Source: Nematostella vectensis (taxonomy: Eukaryota; Cnidaria; Anthozoa; Actiniaria; Edwardsiidae). From it: a stretch of 64,000 nt of DNA. Both the position numbers and the translations under genes were made by a program. Positions 1-11,180 of this stretch are shown in pieces. Positions within the stretch are counted from its first letter, which is position 1. Each line of letters opens with the position of its first letter. The stretch spans positions 4,525,501-4,589,500 of the forward strand of contig NC_064047.1 of NCBI RefSeq assembly GCF_932526225.1. The letters are read 5' to 3'. The notes beneath the pieces are model-generated. The model was not told the DNA's origin. It searched no databases and saw nothing but the letters and a program-made list of their open reading frames with translations.

Positions 1-1190
1 GGTGGGTGGGGTACTGGTGAGTAGGGTACTGGTGGGTGGGGTACTGGTGGGTGGGGTACTGGTGGGTGGGGTACTGGTGGGTGGGGTACTGGTGGGTGGG
101 ATACTGGTGAGTAGGGTACTGGTGGGTGGGATACTTCTGAGTAGGGTACTGGTGGGTGGGGTACTGGTGGATGGGGTACTGGTGGGTGGGGTACTGGTGG
201 GTGGGGTACTGGTGGGTGGGGTTCTGGTGGGTGGGGTACTGGTGGGTGGGATACTGGTGAGTGGGGTTCTGGTGGGTGGGGTACTGGTGGGTGGGATACT
301 GGTGAGTAGGGTACTGGTGGGTGGGGTACTGGTTGGTGGGGTACTGGTGGGTGGGGTACTGGTGGGTGGGGTACTGGTGGGTGGGGTACTAGTGGGTGGG
401 GTACTGGTGGGTGGGGTACTGGTGGGTGGGGTACTGGTTGGTGGGGTACTGGTGGGTGGGGTTCTGGTGGGTGGGGTACTGGTGGGTGGGATACTGGTGA
501 GTGGGGTTCTGGTGGGTGGGGTACTGGTGGGTGGGGTACTGGTAGGTGGGGTACTGGTTGGTGGGGTACTGGTGGGTGGGGTTCTGGTGGGTGGGGTACT
601 GGTGGGTGGGATACTGGTGAGTGGGGTTCTGGTGGGTGGGGTACTGGTGGGTGGGATACTGGTGAGTGGGGTTCTGGTGGGTGGAGTTCTGGTGGGTAGG
701 CTACTGGTGGGTGGGGTACAGGTGGATGGGATACTGGTGGGTGGGGTACAGGTGGATGGGATACTGGTGGGTGGGGTACTGGTGGGTAGGGTACTGGTGG
801 GTGGGGTACTGGTGGGTGGGGTTCTGGTGGGTGGGGTACTGGTGGGTGGGATACTGGTGTGTGGGGTTCTGGTGGGTGGGGTACTGGTGGGTGGGATACT
901 GGTGAGTAGGGTACTGGTGGGTGGGGTACTGGTTGGTGGGAAACTGGTGGGGTGGGTACTGGTTGGTGGGGTACTGGTGGGTGGGATACTTGTGAGTAGG
1001 GTACTGGTAGGTGGGGTACTGGTGGGTGGGATACTGGTGAGTAGGGTACTGGTGGGTGGGGTACTTGTGGGTGGGGTACTGGTGGGTGGGGTTCTGGTGG
1101 GTGGGGTACTGGTGGGTGGGGTACTGGTGGGTGGGGTACTGGTGAATAGGGTACTGGTGAGTAGGGTACTGTGGGTGGGGTTCTGGTGTG
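1..1190. repeat. 15-bp G-rich minisatellite
   Basis: About 79 tandem copies of a 15-bp unit, consensus GGTGGGTGGGGTACT, with recurrent variants (GTTCT, ATACT, GAGTAGG). The array starts before the window. Because 15 is a multiple of 3 it stays open in several frames and gives long valine/glycine or proline/histidine/tyrosine ORFs, which I regard as repeat translations. Each unit carries two G-runs, so the plus strand could form G-quadruplexes. Confidence 0.97.
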
Positions 1191-1212
1191 TGTGTGTGTG
1201 TGGGGGGGGGGG
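1187..1212. repeat. (TG)n and poly-G tract
   Basis: A short GT microsatellite followed by an 11-base G run closes the right edge of the 15-bp minisatellite. Confidence 0.9.
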
Positions 1213-2286
1213 TTGAAAGCACGGGGCACTTGATCTATCGACTCATCGGCCGTTGTCTTGGATTTGAGCAGACAATACAGGCCCGTACCCAGGGGGTTGT
1301 GGGGGGTGCGTTTGCTACCTCCACAACGGCGGAAAGTCCACTTCCGGTTCGCTTTAAATGTGCTATTTGTAGACAAAGCTATAAAGCATAAGCGAATACG
1401 ATAAAAATAGCATTCTAGATCATTCTTGTATATAATAAATCTATAAAAAAACGATTTAAAAAATCTATTTTTTTGTAGCCAAATCCGGAAACAGACGTCT
1501 AGTTGAGATACTGAAATGGCATAAAAATTTCCTTTTTCTTTCGGGGATGGACAAATTTTTAGCAGACCCCCCCAGGAAAAATAAGGTACACTTTTTTCTT
1601 TAGTTCGCACACCTCCAAGAAAAAGTCCTGGGTACGGCTCCTAGCCTATCATTGCATTCATATCATTGCACGGGGCATCGAAATACTGGGAGGGGGGTGG
1701 GGGGAGTGTTCGCGCGATGCCGAAACATCAAGAAAACGGGGGACCGCCACGCTTTATATGGTTATTCAAGATTTCTTTAACTATTCCTCCCACCCACTCA
1801 CAGTGTTACCGCAACTCCCTTATCAGCTGTGAATCATATCAGCAGAGGCTTGTTATTTTATAATATTAATAGTATTATCCATCCATATTCTCATTTTTCA
1901 AAAGAACTTCGTGAGCACTATGAAAGGCACTTCTCGAGGCGATCTGTAGCAGCGCCACACAGAAGTAAGTATGATAAGTAAGATCGTTCATTCATGTATT
2001 TCAGAAAAATTTATAGAGATGAACACGTTCCTATTCTCCTCGCTATTAATTTCAGATTCCACTTCTGGTATTGCAAGACACGCACAGGCTCAAAAACGTG
2101 AGTGAACATTTTATTCGCAGCAACTAGAAAGGCATAATTGCCAACTGGTCACGAGGTTTAAGGCTAAAGCCCCGTGTAATGAGTGCCAATCTCAGACAGC
2201 ATTGCTTAAGCCAACACGCTCGGATGACCAGAAAACAAAAACTTGGCCAACTAAACCAGCTTAAAACGCTGGTTTATCATTCATCC
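1213..2286. other. Non-coding stretch, no gene recognised
   Basis: AT-rich DNA with only short ORFs that lack codon structure. It may contain the promoter or 5' exons of the following plus-strand gene, but I see no convincing start codon joined to a donor site. Confidence 0.5.
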
Positions 2287-2490
2287 CATTTTAGGTTTTA
2301 TTTTCGCTCTAATTTTTATCCCATTATTGATTATATTTTCACTTTCATTTTCGTCCCACTCTTGGTTTTATTTCTCTCGCATTTTTGTCCAATTCTAGAT
2401 TTTGTTTTCATTGTCATTTTCATCCTGTTCTTGGTTTTATTTTTATTCCCATTTTCCTTCATTTCCAGGTTTTATTTTCACTCTCATTTT
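2287..2490 (+). repeat. T-rich ~33-bp degenerate tandem repeat at an exon acceptor
   Basis: About six diverged copies of a ~33-35-bp T-rich unit (GGTTTTATTTTCACTC... type). The last copy contains the CAG used as acceptor of the first visible exon of the next gene and encodes part of its hydrophobic segment, so either the exon edge was copied or the repeat was exonised. Confidence 0.7.
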
Positions 2491-5400
2491 TATCGTCGCA
2501 ACTGTCACAACTATCGCTGCCACAGTCGTGGAAACAATCTATGACCTTGACCTTGCCGGGTGCTGCGGGCTGGGGTTCAGCTCGCTCTGCGGATTTGAGG
2601 AAAGATTCAATCGCGAAAAAGCCGCAATTAAAGACAGAGCCACAAAGGCCGATGCTGCTATAAAGGAAGGTACGCGCATGTTAATCTTATTGGAGCTCTG
2701 ATGAATTGAGCGTCCAATAGCGTCGCTCTGTAGTGCCGGCGACTCTCTACACAGGGTGCCCGGCTTAAAACCCGGTCCGGGCTCTTCGGTTTTTCCTCCC
2801 TCCTAAAAAAAAATTCTAAGCTGTGACCCTTGACCAGACATGAATCGTATTGCAGTATCGCTGTCTATTTTTAAAAAAATACCAAATGAGTGGCTTACGA
2901 CATTCTTTAATGAGAAGCTCTTAAGCTGGGCCTCCTCCACAGGCAACCTATGGGGCAAAGGTAAAAAGGCACGAAGAGGGTTTTGGTCTCCCTGTGTTAC
3001 GGGTTGACTGGGACGTGAGGTAGTTGGATCAGGGGACTGGGGTCAAACAGTCACTCGTACACAGGAAGTCCAATTCAATACCTTCCAGTTTCCAGTCGTC
3101 TTATTTGTTATCATAACAAATGCTTGTGGATAAGACTAGTCCCATTCCTGAGTCGAATTCATATTAATACAACCCTGTTTTCAGCTATAAGTAAAAGAGA
3201 TACCATAGATGCATTCTACGAGGCACTTCAGCTATCTGGGACGGAAGTTGAACGAATTGTAGCAATTCAAGAGGAAATCATAGGAACCATGGACCCTAGA
3301 CTTAAAGAAGGAATGACAAAAAAGATCAGAGTACTGGAGGTATGAATTTCGTAAATCTAACCTCACTATCTAGGGTATGCGAAAAGGCAGCGAGAAGGAC
3401 CACCTCTTATCTACGCAGTCGATATGATCTGACACGCTCAGTAACGGTTATAATGACTTCATAAGCGACTACCCCTCAAAATAGTCCTCCCCCTAAATAC
3501 GGATTTGCTCACATGCTAGACTTTAAAACCGATTTAAAATAATCAAACAACTTCTTGCAGTTAGCTGCTGGTGCAGAAAACTGCATGCAATTTCAAGAGT
3601 TTCGACAATCACACCTAATCACTTTATCTTGTCTGGTGATGATGACGCAAGGATTTTTGCAAAGTTAAATTGCAGTGTTTTATTTCAAGGATGGCAGTCT
3701 TAATTAAAAAAAACACCGGCATAAAATAGAACTTTTACCCCATTACCGTATCCACGGTTTGCCGTAGTAGGAAGGAATGAACAAGGCGGTGTCACGTCCT
3801 GAGGGTGGTAATACGCTAGCTCCTTGCTACGCTCCTGCGACTTATTTCCATCTCATTCTTTACATCTTTGTTTACCCAGGAACAGTCTGAAAGTTCCACA
3901 AAGGGAATTGATCAGATGACGCTTGGTGATGTTGAAAAGAACGTGGACGCGACGCAGAGAACCGTGAAGCTCGTCATGTCATGGACAACCGGTGTAGGAA
4001 TATTGGGACTAGAACTCATCACAACAAAAGCGTACAAGGCTTATAAGATAGGGAAGGTAGGCGTATATTGCTTACAAGATAGGAATGATAGACGTATATT
4101 GCTTACAAGATAGGAATGGTAGGCGTATATTGCTTACAAGATAGGAAAAGTAGGCGTATATTGCTTACAAGATAGGCATGGTAGGCGTATATTGCTTACA
4201 AGATAGGAATGGTAGGCGTATATTGCTTACAAGATAGGAATGATAGGCATATATTGCTTACAAAATAGGAATGGTAGGCGTATATTGCTTACAAGATAGG
4301 AATGGTAGGCGTATATTGCTTACAAGATAGGAATAGTAGGCGTATATTGCATACAAGATAGGAAAAGTAGGCGTATATTGCTTACAAGATAGGAATGGTA
4401 GGCGTATATTGCTTACAAGATAGGAATGATAGGCGTATATTGCTTACAAGATAGGAATGGTAGGCGTATATTGCTTACAAGATAGGAATGGTAGTCGTAT
4501 ATTGCTTAAAAGATAGGAAAGGTAGCGTATATTGCTTAAAAGATAGAAAAGGCAGACGTTTATGGATTACACGATAGGGAAGGTAGGCGTATATTGCTTA
4601 CAAGATAGGCAAGGTAGGGGTATATTGCTTGCAAGTTAGGAAAGGTAGGCGAATATGACATTTAGGATAGGAATAGAAGCCGTACAAGGCTTTCAAAATA
4701 GGAAATGTAGGCGTATACTGCTTACAGAATATGAAAAGTTAGGCGTATATCAGGTTGACAACATAGGAAAAGTAGAAGTATACGGCAATAAAAGAAAAGT
4801 AGATGTACAAGGTTGACAAGATAGGTAAGGCAGGCATCTATTGCTTTCAAAAATAAGAAAGATAGGCGTATATGGCTGACCGATAAGATATGAAAGGTGA
4901 AACGAAAAAGGCTGATAAGTTATGAAAGCTAGGCTTGCATGGGGTACAAGGTAGAAACTACAAAGCTGATTGGAAAGGTAGGCGTACACAAGATAGAGAA
5001 GTTGTACAAGGCACGGTCATTGTTCTGTTAACAGAAGTGTTGAAGGCAAAGCATGCAGCGAAGTTGTTCCAGGCGTCCAAAGCTCAGAAGCTTCTGGGTT
5101 TCACTGACAATGGAGCAAAAGCATTCCTCAAAGCAACAGCAGTGTCGCGTTTCGGTGCCAAAAGTACCAAGATGCTGAAGTTCTTTAAATTCTTCAAGAT
5201 TGGAGGAGCTGTCCTTTCGGCCCTAGGAATAGGTGAGCACAAAGACCACAAACAACAAATATAAGGAATGAATAATAAAATATGGAAAACAGGAAAAAGA
5301 AGATGAAAGTAAGAAAAGGAAGTAGAAAGATGAAATTAGAAAAGAAAGTGAGATATGGAAGAAAGAAGATTATATAGCTGAAGGGAAGGGATGCATGATA

Positions 5401-7447
5401 GAGGGTGTAAGAAACAGAAGGCAGTGCAGTCATTTAGAGGGAGAAAAGAACAAAAAATCATTACGCAAGAAAAAAAAATTACATCTTTCAAAACATAACA
5501 CATATCTCTATTTCCATTTCGTAGTGTTTGACTTGTATAACATCATCAACACAATTGTCAAATGCAATGACAAGTCAAACGAGGCCAAACGGACACTCAG
5601 GGATTTCGAAAAGGCACGAAGTGATCTGACGAAAACCGAGAATGACCTAAAGCTGTTCACCAAGACACTGGAAACCGCAGTAAGTTGATGATGTATATCT
5701 TTTAAAAAGAAAGTTTTATACCTAATTTAAAAATCATATTAAAAAAATATCGCAATAACTTTACAAGACCAGCTGACAGAAATGGTTGCTTTCTTGTATT
5801 TATCATTCTGCTATAATGACAATCTGATCTGAAGTGAATGACCTAAAGCTGTTCACCAAGACACTGGAAACCGCAGTAAGTTGATGATGTATATCTTTTA
5901 AAAAGAAAGTTTTATACCTAATTTAAAAATCATATTAAAAAAATATCGCAATAACTTTACAAGACCAGCTGACAGAAATGGTTGCTTTCTTGTATTTATC
6001 ATTCTGCTATAATGACAATGTTGCAGCTGACAGAGTCTACTTCAGCACAGCTTCCTTCTAGCTATGAATCAGAGATTTTTATTCTTTTTATTTAGGACTC
6101 TTTATAAATGCTTTCTTATTTGGGTCGTTTCTAATGTACACAAGAGCTTAGAAAAATTTCATTGTGACTGTCTTGATCAAGTCCTGAGTGAGAATCTTCA
6201 AGTGCCCTTCAGGTATTATATAATAAGTACAAATTCTGTTGTTTGCAGTTTCTCGAGCAGGTAATACCAGATGCTCACAATCAACTTCTACATAACGCTC
6301 TCAACGGTGTGAATAATGTAGTCGCCGGCATGGACCGGTCAGTTACTAGGACATGGGATTACAGCATATGCCAGACACTCATTCCAAATCTGGTGAGCAA
6401 CCTGAAGGGATTAAACTCACTGGATCAGCTTCCTAATCTAACGAAACAGATAAACCAAGTGACAGACCAATGTATGAAGACCCTGCAGTTCGTCATGGCT
6501 TGTTACCTTGACAAGGTCAAGCATTTAGATGTTCATAAGCTTTGAATATTTATTTTACGACGTTTCGACAATGCTGCCTTAATGATGCCATCCTCGGATT
6601 TCCAGGGCGTCTAAGGCAGGGTTACCAGGCGACGGGAGGGAGTTTCTTTCTCTTCTCTCCTCCCCCCTCCGGCCGGCCTTGCTCCGCCTTGTTCTCGTGC
6701 ATGTGAGATCGATGCCCTGGGTTCCCGAGGTATGATGCGTGCGATGTTGATGATCATATAATAGGCAGTTATAATCAGAACATTGCTGTTGTATTTATTA
6801 TCGTTATTTTTGTCATGTCTTCCAAGTTGTCGCAGTGATTAATTAACATTAGTGTTGTTGCTGTTGTTGTGGTTAATTTTGTTTTCCTCTTCCTTATTGT
6901 TGCCTTAGCAGGACGGAGATTGGCCCTTCCTGGTTATGCTCTGTTGTAAGGGAGTTTAAATTTCCCATTTTCTCCCACCTAGGTGATCAACGGCTGCAGA
7001 GAAGGCACCAAATCCAAAGAAGACCTCATCCGAGAACATTACTTTGTCAGTGTTTTCTGCATGGACACCAACAATCGTCCTTACACGACCAAAGCAAACT
7101 TGGAGGAGTCCCTGAAATCAGCGGCAGCGGACGAGGGCTTTGACCTGGAGTGTCGAGCAAACAGCAACACTCTCCAAGCAACAGTGTGTCTAAACAACGA
7201 CATGGGCAAGACTGCAGCGCAGATATCGGTCATGAGCTCAGTGAACCTGTCGTCTGGTGCAGTGACGAGGGTCATGAACAAGTGTCCCGCCCAGTCCACT
7301 GATACAGTCATCCTGTCGCCGAAACAGGTGAAGGATATTTGCGATTACAAGCGAATGGAGCTGCCAATGGAAGACATTCTCATGCTTGTTAAAGCGGGAA
7401 TTGACGAGGCCACAGTCGAAAATCTGGAATGCCCAGGAATGGAATAG
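2469..7447 (+). CDS. Uncharacterised multi-exon protein with hydrophobic and coiled segments (5' end not found)
   Basis: I do not recognise this protein. Exons inferred: 2469-2669, 3185-3339, 3880-4056, 5035-5232, 5525-5679, 6249-6515, 6983-7447 (stop TAG 7445-7447). Phases agree at every junction except 4056/5035: the third exon ends in phase 0 while the fourth needs phase 1, so an exon may be missing inside the repeat-filled intron. The first visible exon encodes a membrane-like segment followed by a Cys pair and a Lys/Glu-rich helix. The fourth has a basic amphipathic run (KMLKFFKFFKIGG) leading into a second hydrophobic stretch. The fifth is a charged coiled-coil-like helix. The last exon (154 aa) is soluble with scattered cysteines. 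The layout loosely recalls helical pore-forming or ApoL-like proteins, but there is no motif match. No ATG was identified; the gene may start further upstream. Confidence 0.68.
4057..4990 (+). repeat. 31-bp tandem array copied from an exon 3' end and splice donor
   Basis: Starts exactly at the donor of the exon ending at 4056. The unit (GATAGGAATG|GTAGGCGTAT with ATTGCTTACAA) resembles the exon/donor junction AAGATAGGGAAG|GTAGGCG. About 16 clear copies lie to 4560, then increasingly degenerate ones to about 4990. Most copies keep a GTAGG donor-like sequence. Confidence 0.93.
5640..6019 (+). repeat. 196-bp direct duplication of exon 3' end plus intron
   Basis: Positions 5640-5823 recur at 5836-6019 with nearly perfect identity (period 196). 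The copied block contains the last 40 bases of the exon ending at 5679, its GTAAGT donor and about 140 bases of intron. The second copy has no acceptor, so it is a partial exon stranded in the intron. Confidence 0.95.
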
Positions 7448-7616
7448 GGGAGCTCTCGTCTGAAAGAGAATCAGTTTGAAGCACGACGCCCGACGTTTCT
7501 TATAACCTTGTATTGGTGGTAAAGGTAGTGCACGCAACTCTATAAAAGCATGAATTTATCGAGAAATTATCAATGCAATATTTTAATTTAATTTATTAAA
7601 TGAAAACCTACAAGTA

Positions 7617-7622
7617 AATAAA
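7617..7622 (+). terminator. Poly(A) signal AATAAA of the 2.5-7.4 kb gene
   Basis: Canonical AATAAA about 170 bases after the stop codon. Confidence 0.65.
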
Positions 7623-7782
7623 AGCATACAAAGTCTAAAATCGTGTTGCCTATTAAGTCATGCCAAACATCGTGGCTTCATAAAAAGTTTGGAGCCGATG
7701 TGAAATGCAATTGTTTTACTTTATCATTTGTAAAACTTTATCAGCCACACACTTTAATCTTTGGCGATTGAATGGAGATGTC

Positions 7783-7849
7783 TTTATTGTAGAACGGTAA
7801 TTCAAGTGGGTTGTTCTTGCTACTATAATGTACATCTTATAGATTTATT
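7783..7849 (-). terminator. Poly(A) signals AATAAA (minus strand) for the TRPA gene
   Basis: Two AATAAA hexamers on the minus strand (7844-7849 and 7783-7788), about 180 and 240 bases downstream of the TRPA stop codon. Confidence 0.5.
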
Positions 7850-8026
7850 TCGACATCAAAAGTTTCTTCGAGGTGTGGCACACACGTCGGCTCCAGTCGT
7901 TTTAATAATACAGTGACTTTCCTTTCTAATTCTCTTAAGCACAGTTAACTACCTTATTACTCCATTCAGATTAAGGCGTATATTTTTTTGTGTGCAATGC
8001 ATTTTGGTTGAGTATTATTTCTGCCT

Positions 8027-11000
8027 TCAAAGCTTGTTATCTGTAGATCTTTTAAAGGCGTCACATATCTCAGACATTGAGGACAGATTGTCCTCTTGGC
8101 CCAACCCTCCATCTGTACCCCTTGCGTCCCGTCCATCTTTGCTGGCTAGGTCACTAAGCAGTTGGTTTTGCGCTTCTATCATCATGATGATAGCCTTAAT
8201 ACGTTGTTTATTTTTAATGACATCTTGCTTTATGACGTCATTCACATCACTTATTCCCTTGGCGTTATCCCCATCGTCAAGAGCTGACTCGAATGCTTTC
8301 TTTAAAGCTGATTCCCTAGGTAGAGAAAACAATGGGTCAAAGAAATTAAAGATTGCGATTACTTTATCGGCCATATCAGTAAAAGGCCTAAAATGATCTA
8401 CATTAGGAGGCATTATCAGAAATTCAATACCACCGCCTGAAACGAATAAAGTAAAAAATCGATGACATCGAAATAACTGTAAATTGGGGTGGACGAGAGA
8501 GTTTCTTTAAATCAGGACTGTTACTGGACCGTTTTTGCCACCAACAATATGCTATTAAATGATTACTATTGAAAACTAATACTATAACCACATGATTTCC
8601 ATTGAAAATACCGCACTAGCTTTTCCACATCAGCCGATGAAAATGGATGCTTTTCCACAATAAGTACGTTTTGCTAGGATGACAAAATGGCGGGTGAGAG
8701 ATACTTTTTTAAAAGGCAGGTAAGTCTCCCTTAGGCGTTGATCGTCTTACCGTAAGGCGCGTTTTAGCTTGCTGCGGTTCGGTTGTTCTACCAGACGATC
8801 CTTATAGACCCGTCGCAACAAAAAACGCGGGTATTTCTGCTCTAGAGACGCTGCGTACGACACCATCATGGAGAGACGGTTCAGAGTGCCCTGTCGACGA
8901 ATGGCCTCAATATCACCGACGGCAAGACCCACCTGAAATGGGAGTTAAATACATGTTGAACCTAGCTCCTTTTGCTCCGACGCTTAGGGCTTACACTAGA
9001 AACGTCAGCGCAATAACTCTGTTTAACAGAGGCGTTTAACATATTTGTTTCAACCTTTTGTGGATTTATATTTTGTCTTGCACACGCATACGCAGACCAT
9101 CTAGTATTTCTACAGCCTGTCTGTAGTCTTTCTACTTATACCATGATTGATGGTATTTATATAGTAACTGTGCAAAGATTATAACAGGGGACTAAGCAAT
9201 GACAAGGTGGACGGCCACTGCAGGAAACTTCCACCAAACCACGAAGTGAAACTCAAAGCTCCACGGTCTCAAGGATACTGTTTTTTTTTTTACCTTTAAA
9301 ATTCCCTAAGCTATGTTTATTGTTTGAGCTATTTTATGTCGTTAATAAGGCCTCTGATAAGTAAGTACCAGAAACTAGAAAGTTTCATGAAAAATATCAA
9401 GATTTTTGTCAACAGGCCCAGAGATAAAAAAATCTGACCTGTTTTTGAAAAAAAAAAGCTCTGAACTCTGGCGCCTCAATTAACAGAAGGTCGTGCACCT
9501 TATAATTAAAGTACAAAGAGCTCTAAACATTTTGACCTGTTTACGTACACAGGTCTGGAGCCGCGCCTGGTCAACTTGTTGTACCAGGCTCCTTCGGTAG
9601 AATATACATCCCATTCATTTTAGTTGCCTCTTGGTACAAATGCATTTTGGTCAGGCTGGCACGGAGCCTTTTTAAAATTACTCACCAGTAAATTCATCAT
9701 TACTATCACGGAGAAGACAATGAAGAAAAACAACAACAAAAAGGCCACCAATGGTATAGGGTTGAGCAGGGACCCAGCGCTGTCCCTTTTGCCAACAGAA
9801 TTCACAAAGGTGTCATCGTAATTGAGATCCCCGGTTGTCATGACGATTACACGGAGAATGGAGTAACCAAAGTTTCGAAACGAGGGCTAGAAGATATAAA
9901 GGGCTAAAGATTAGTGCGAATATAAACCTTATTTTATACAAGCATTTTTCGCCTTTTCCCTCCTACCATACTACTGTGCATGTTTTTTGGAAAAAAAAAG
10001 TCTTCATTTCTTGCAATGTGAATTATTTGTGGGTTCCTACGAAGACTCGAAACAATAACAATAATAATAACAACAACAACAACAACAACAAATGGTCGAC
10101 GTTTGATTAAAACTATTTCAAATTTGACCACTTTCTGCATTTCTAGCAGTTATACAACTAATATGTTTACTTTCAAGCTGTCAAGACGGCTGCAAACAGA
10201 GTTTTGCTTTCACGCTGACAAAACGAGCTTGATTGTCATTATTTGGAAAACGGCCATTTGGATTGCCGTGATCATCAATACTATAAAAACAAAGGGACGT
10301 TATCCCTTAAAATACCTGCTTGTTCAGAAGCACAGAAAATGCCACAGCAAATGCCAGGATGAAAACAGAAAATGCCATGAACGCTCGAAAAACGGTCTTG
10401 GCTACTCCCAGCAGCATTGCTATATACAGACCAATCATCTCGAACCTTCGCAAGAACAGTACCAAGTTGAAGTACGTGAAGAAGATGGAAACAAGTCCAA
10501 AGGACCAGAAGTACTGACCACCGTTTCGTGCATCGCCCGTGATTGATTCCAGTTGTTCAGCCGAGAGGAAATACGGTGCCAAGTAAAGCAAGGTAAAGAC
10601 AATCAGCAGCCAGTCAGCGATGTTGCTACTTTCCTTGAAGTAACCCCTTCCTTGGAACACAATTTGCGAAAGTTCCTTTACAAAGAAGAAGCACGTGAGT
10701 ACGAGTGAGATCCACTTTGCTCTTAACATGGTTGCGTTTTCAGGGGCCGTAAATAGATCAATTGCCGCCCGAGTAGAAGTGTTTGTAGACCCAAAATATG
10801 GTTTAGAGCTCTCTGTAATCAGGAAGATGCTGTATACCACTAAGAACACAATGTATACGGCACAATTAAATAAGTAGGCGTAGCGGCCAAGGTTCCGCCA
10901 TTTTGTTGCGAGGAACTTCTCCGTCAAAGGGTGAAGGAGCAGATCCTCTCGCGCGTGTTTTATCATCGCCGTAGGAGCGAAAAATGGGTGCCCTGTGGTG

Positions 11001-11180
11001 GCTTCGACGGAGTCAGGGTCTGAATTGAGGAACCGGAAATCGTATGTGATTGTGAAGTCCGGATCAGACGGGCGCCCTGTGTGCTGTATACACTTATCCA
11101 TCACTATCTGCGCAGCAGCCGGGAAACGCTGGATGAGATCGCGCATAAGGTCGTGGTTATGCTGGAGAATTTCTTCCCAT
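8027..11180 (-). CDS. TRPA1-like: TRPA1-like: transmembrane channel and C-terminal exons 8-11
   Basis: Exon 8 (11180-10316) carries the pre-S1 region, S1 (CAVYIVFLVVYSIFLI), an extracellular loop with two N-glycosylation sequons, S2-S4 and the S4-S5 linker into S5. Exon 9 (9886-9686) has the pore loop with VMTTGDLNYDD, matching the TRPA1 selectivity-filter region, followed by S6 ending VIVMMNLL. Exon 10 continues directly with GLAVGDI. Exon 11 (~120 residues) is charged and helix-prone, consistent with the C-terminal coiled coil, but its sequence is not recognisably conserved. Confidence 0.93.

Larger units (their letters stand above)
7448..8026. other. 3' flank between two convergent genes
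   Basis: 580 bases between the stop codons of two tail-to-tail genes. It holds an AATAAA on the plus strand (7617-7622) and TTTATT (AATAAA on minus) at 7783-7788 and 7844-7849. No further ORF of interest. Confidence 0.7.

Noticed and set aside
2-1222. 404-codon Val/Gly ORF (+) and 173-codon Pro/Thr/His/Tyr ORF (-)
   Set aside because: Both are translations of the 15-bp minisatellite, whose length is a multiple of three and therefore stays open.
8388-8413. Alternative upstream start (MPPNVDHF) or CAG acceptor for the last TRPA exon
   Set aside because: Using the CAG at ~8440 after the exon 10 donor puts a stop in frame; the TTTTAG acceptor at 8388 restores phase and makes the whole CDS divisible by three.
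10103-10546. 147-codon plus-strand ORF
   Set aside because: Antisense to TRPA exon 8, which has clear channel homology on the minus strand.
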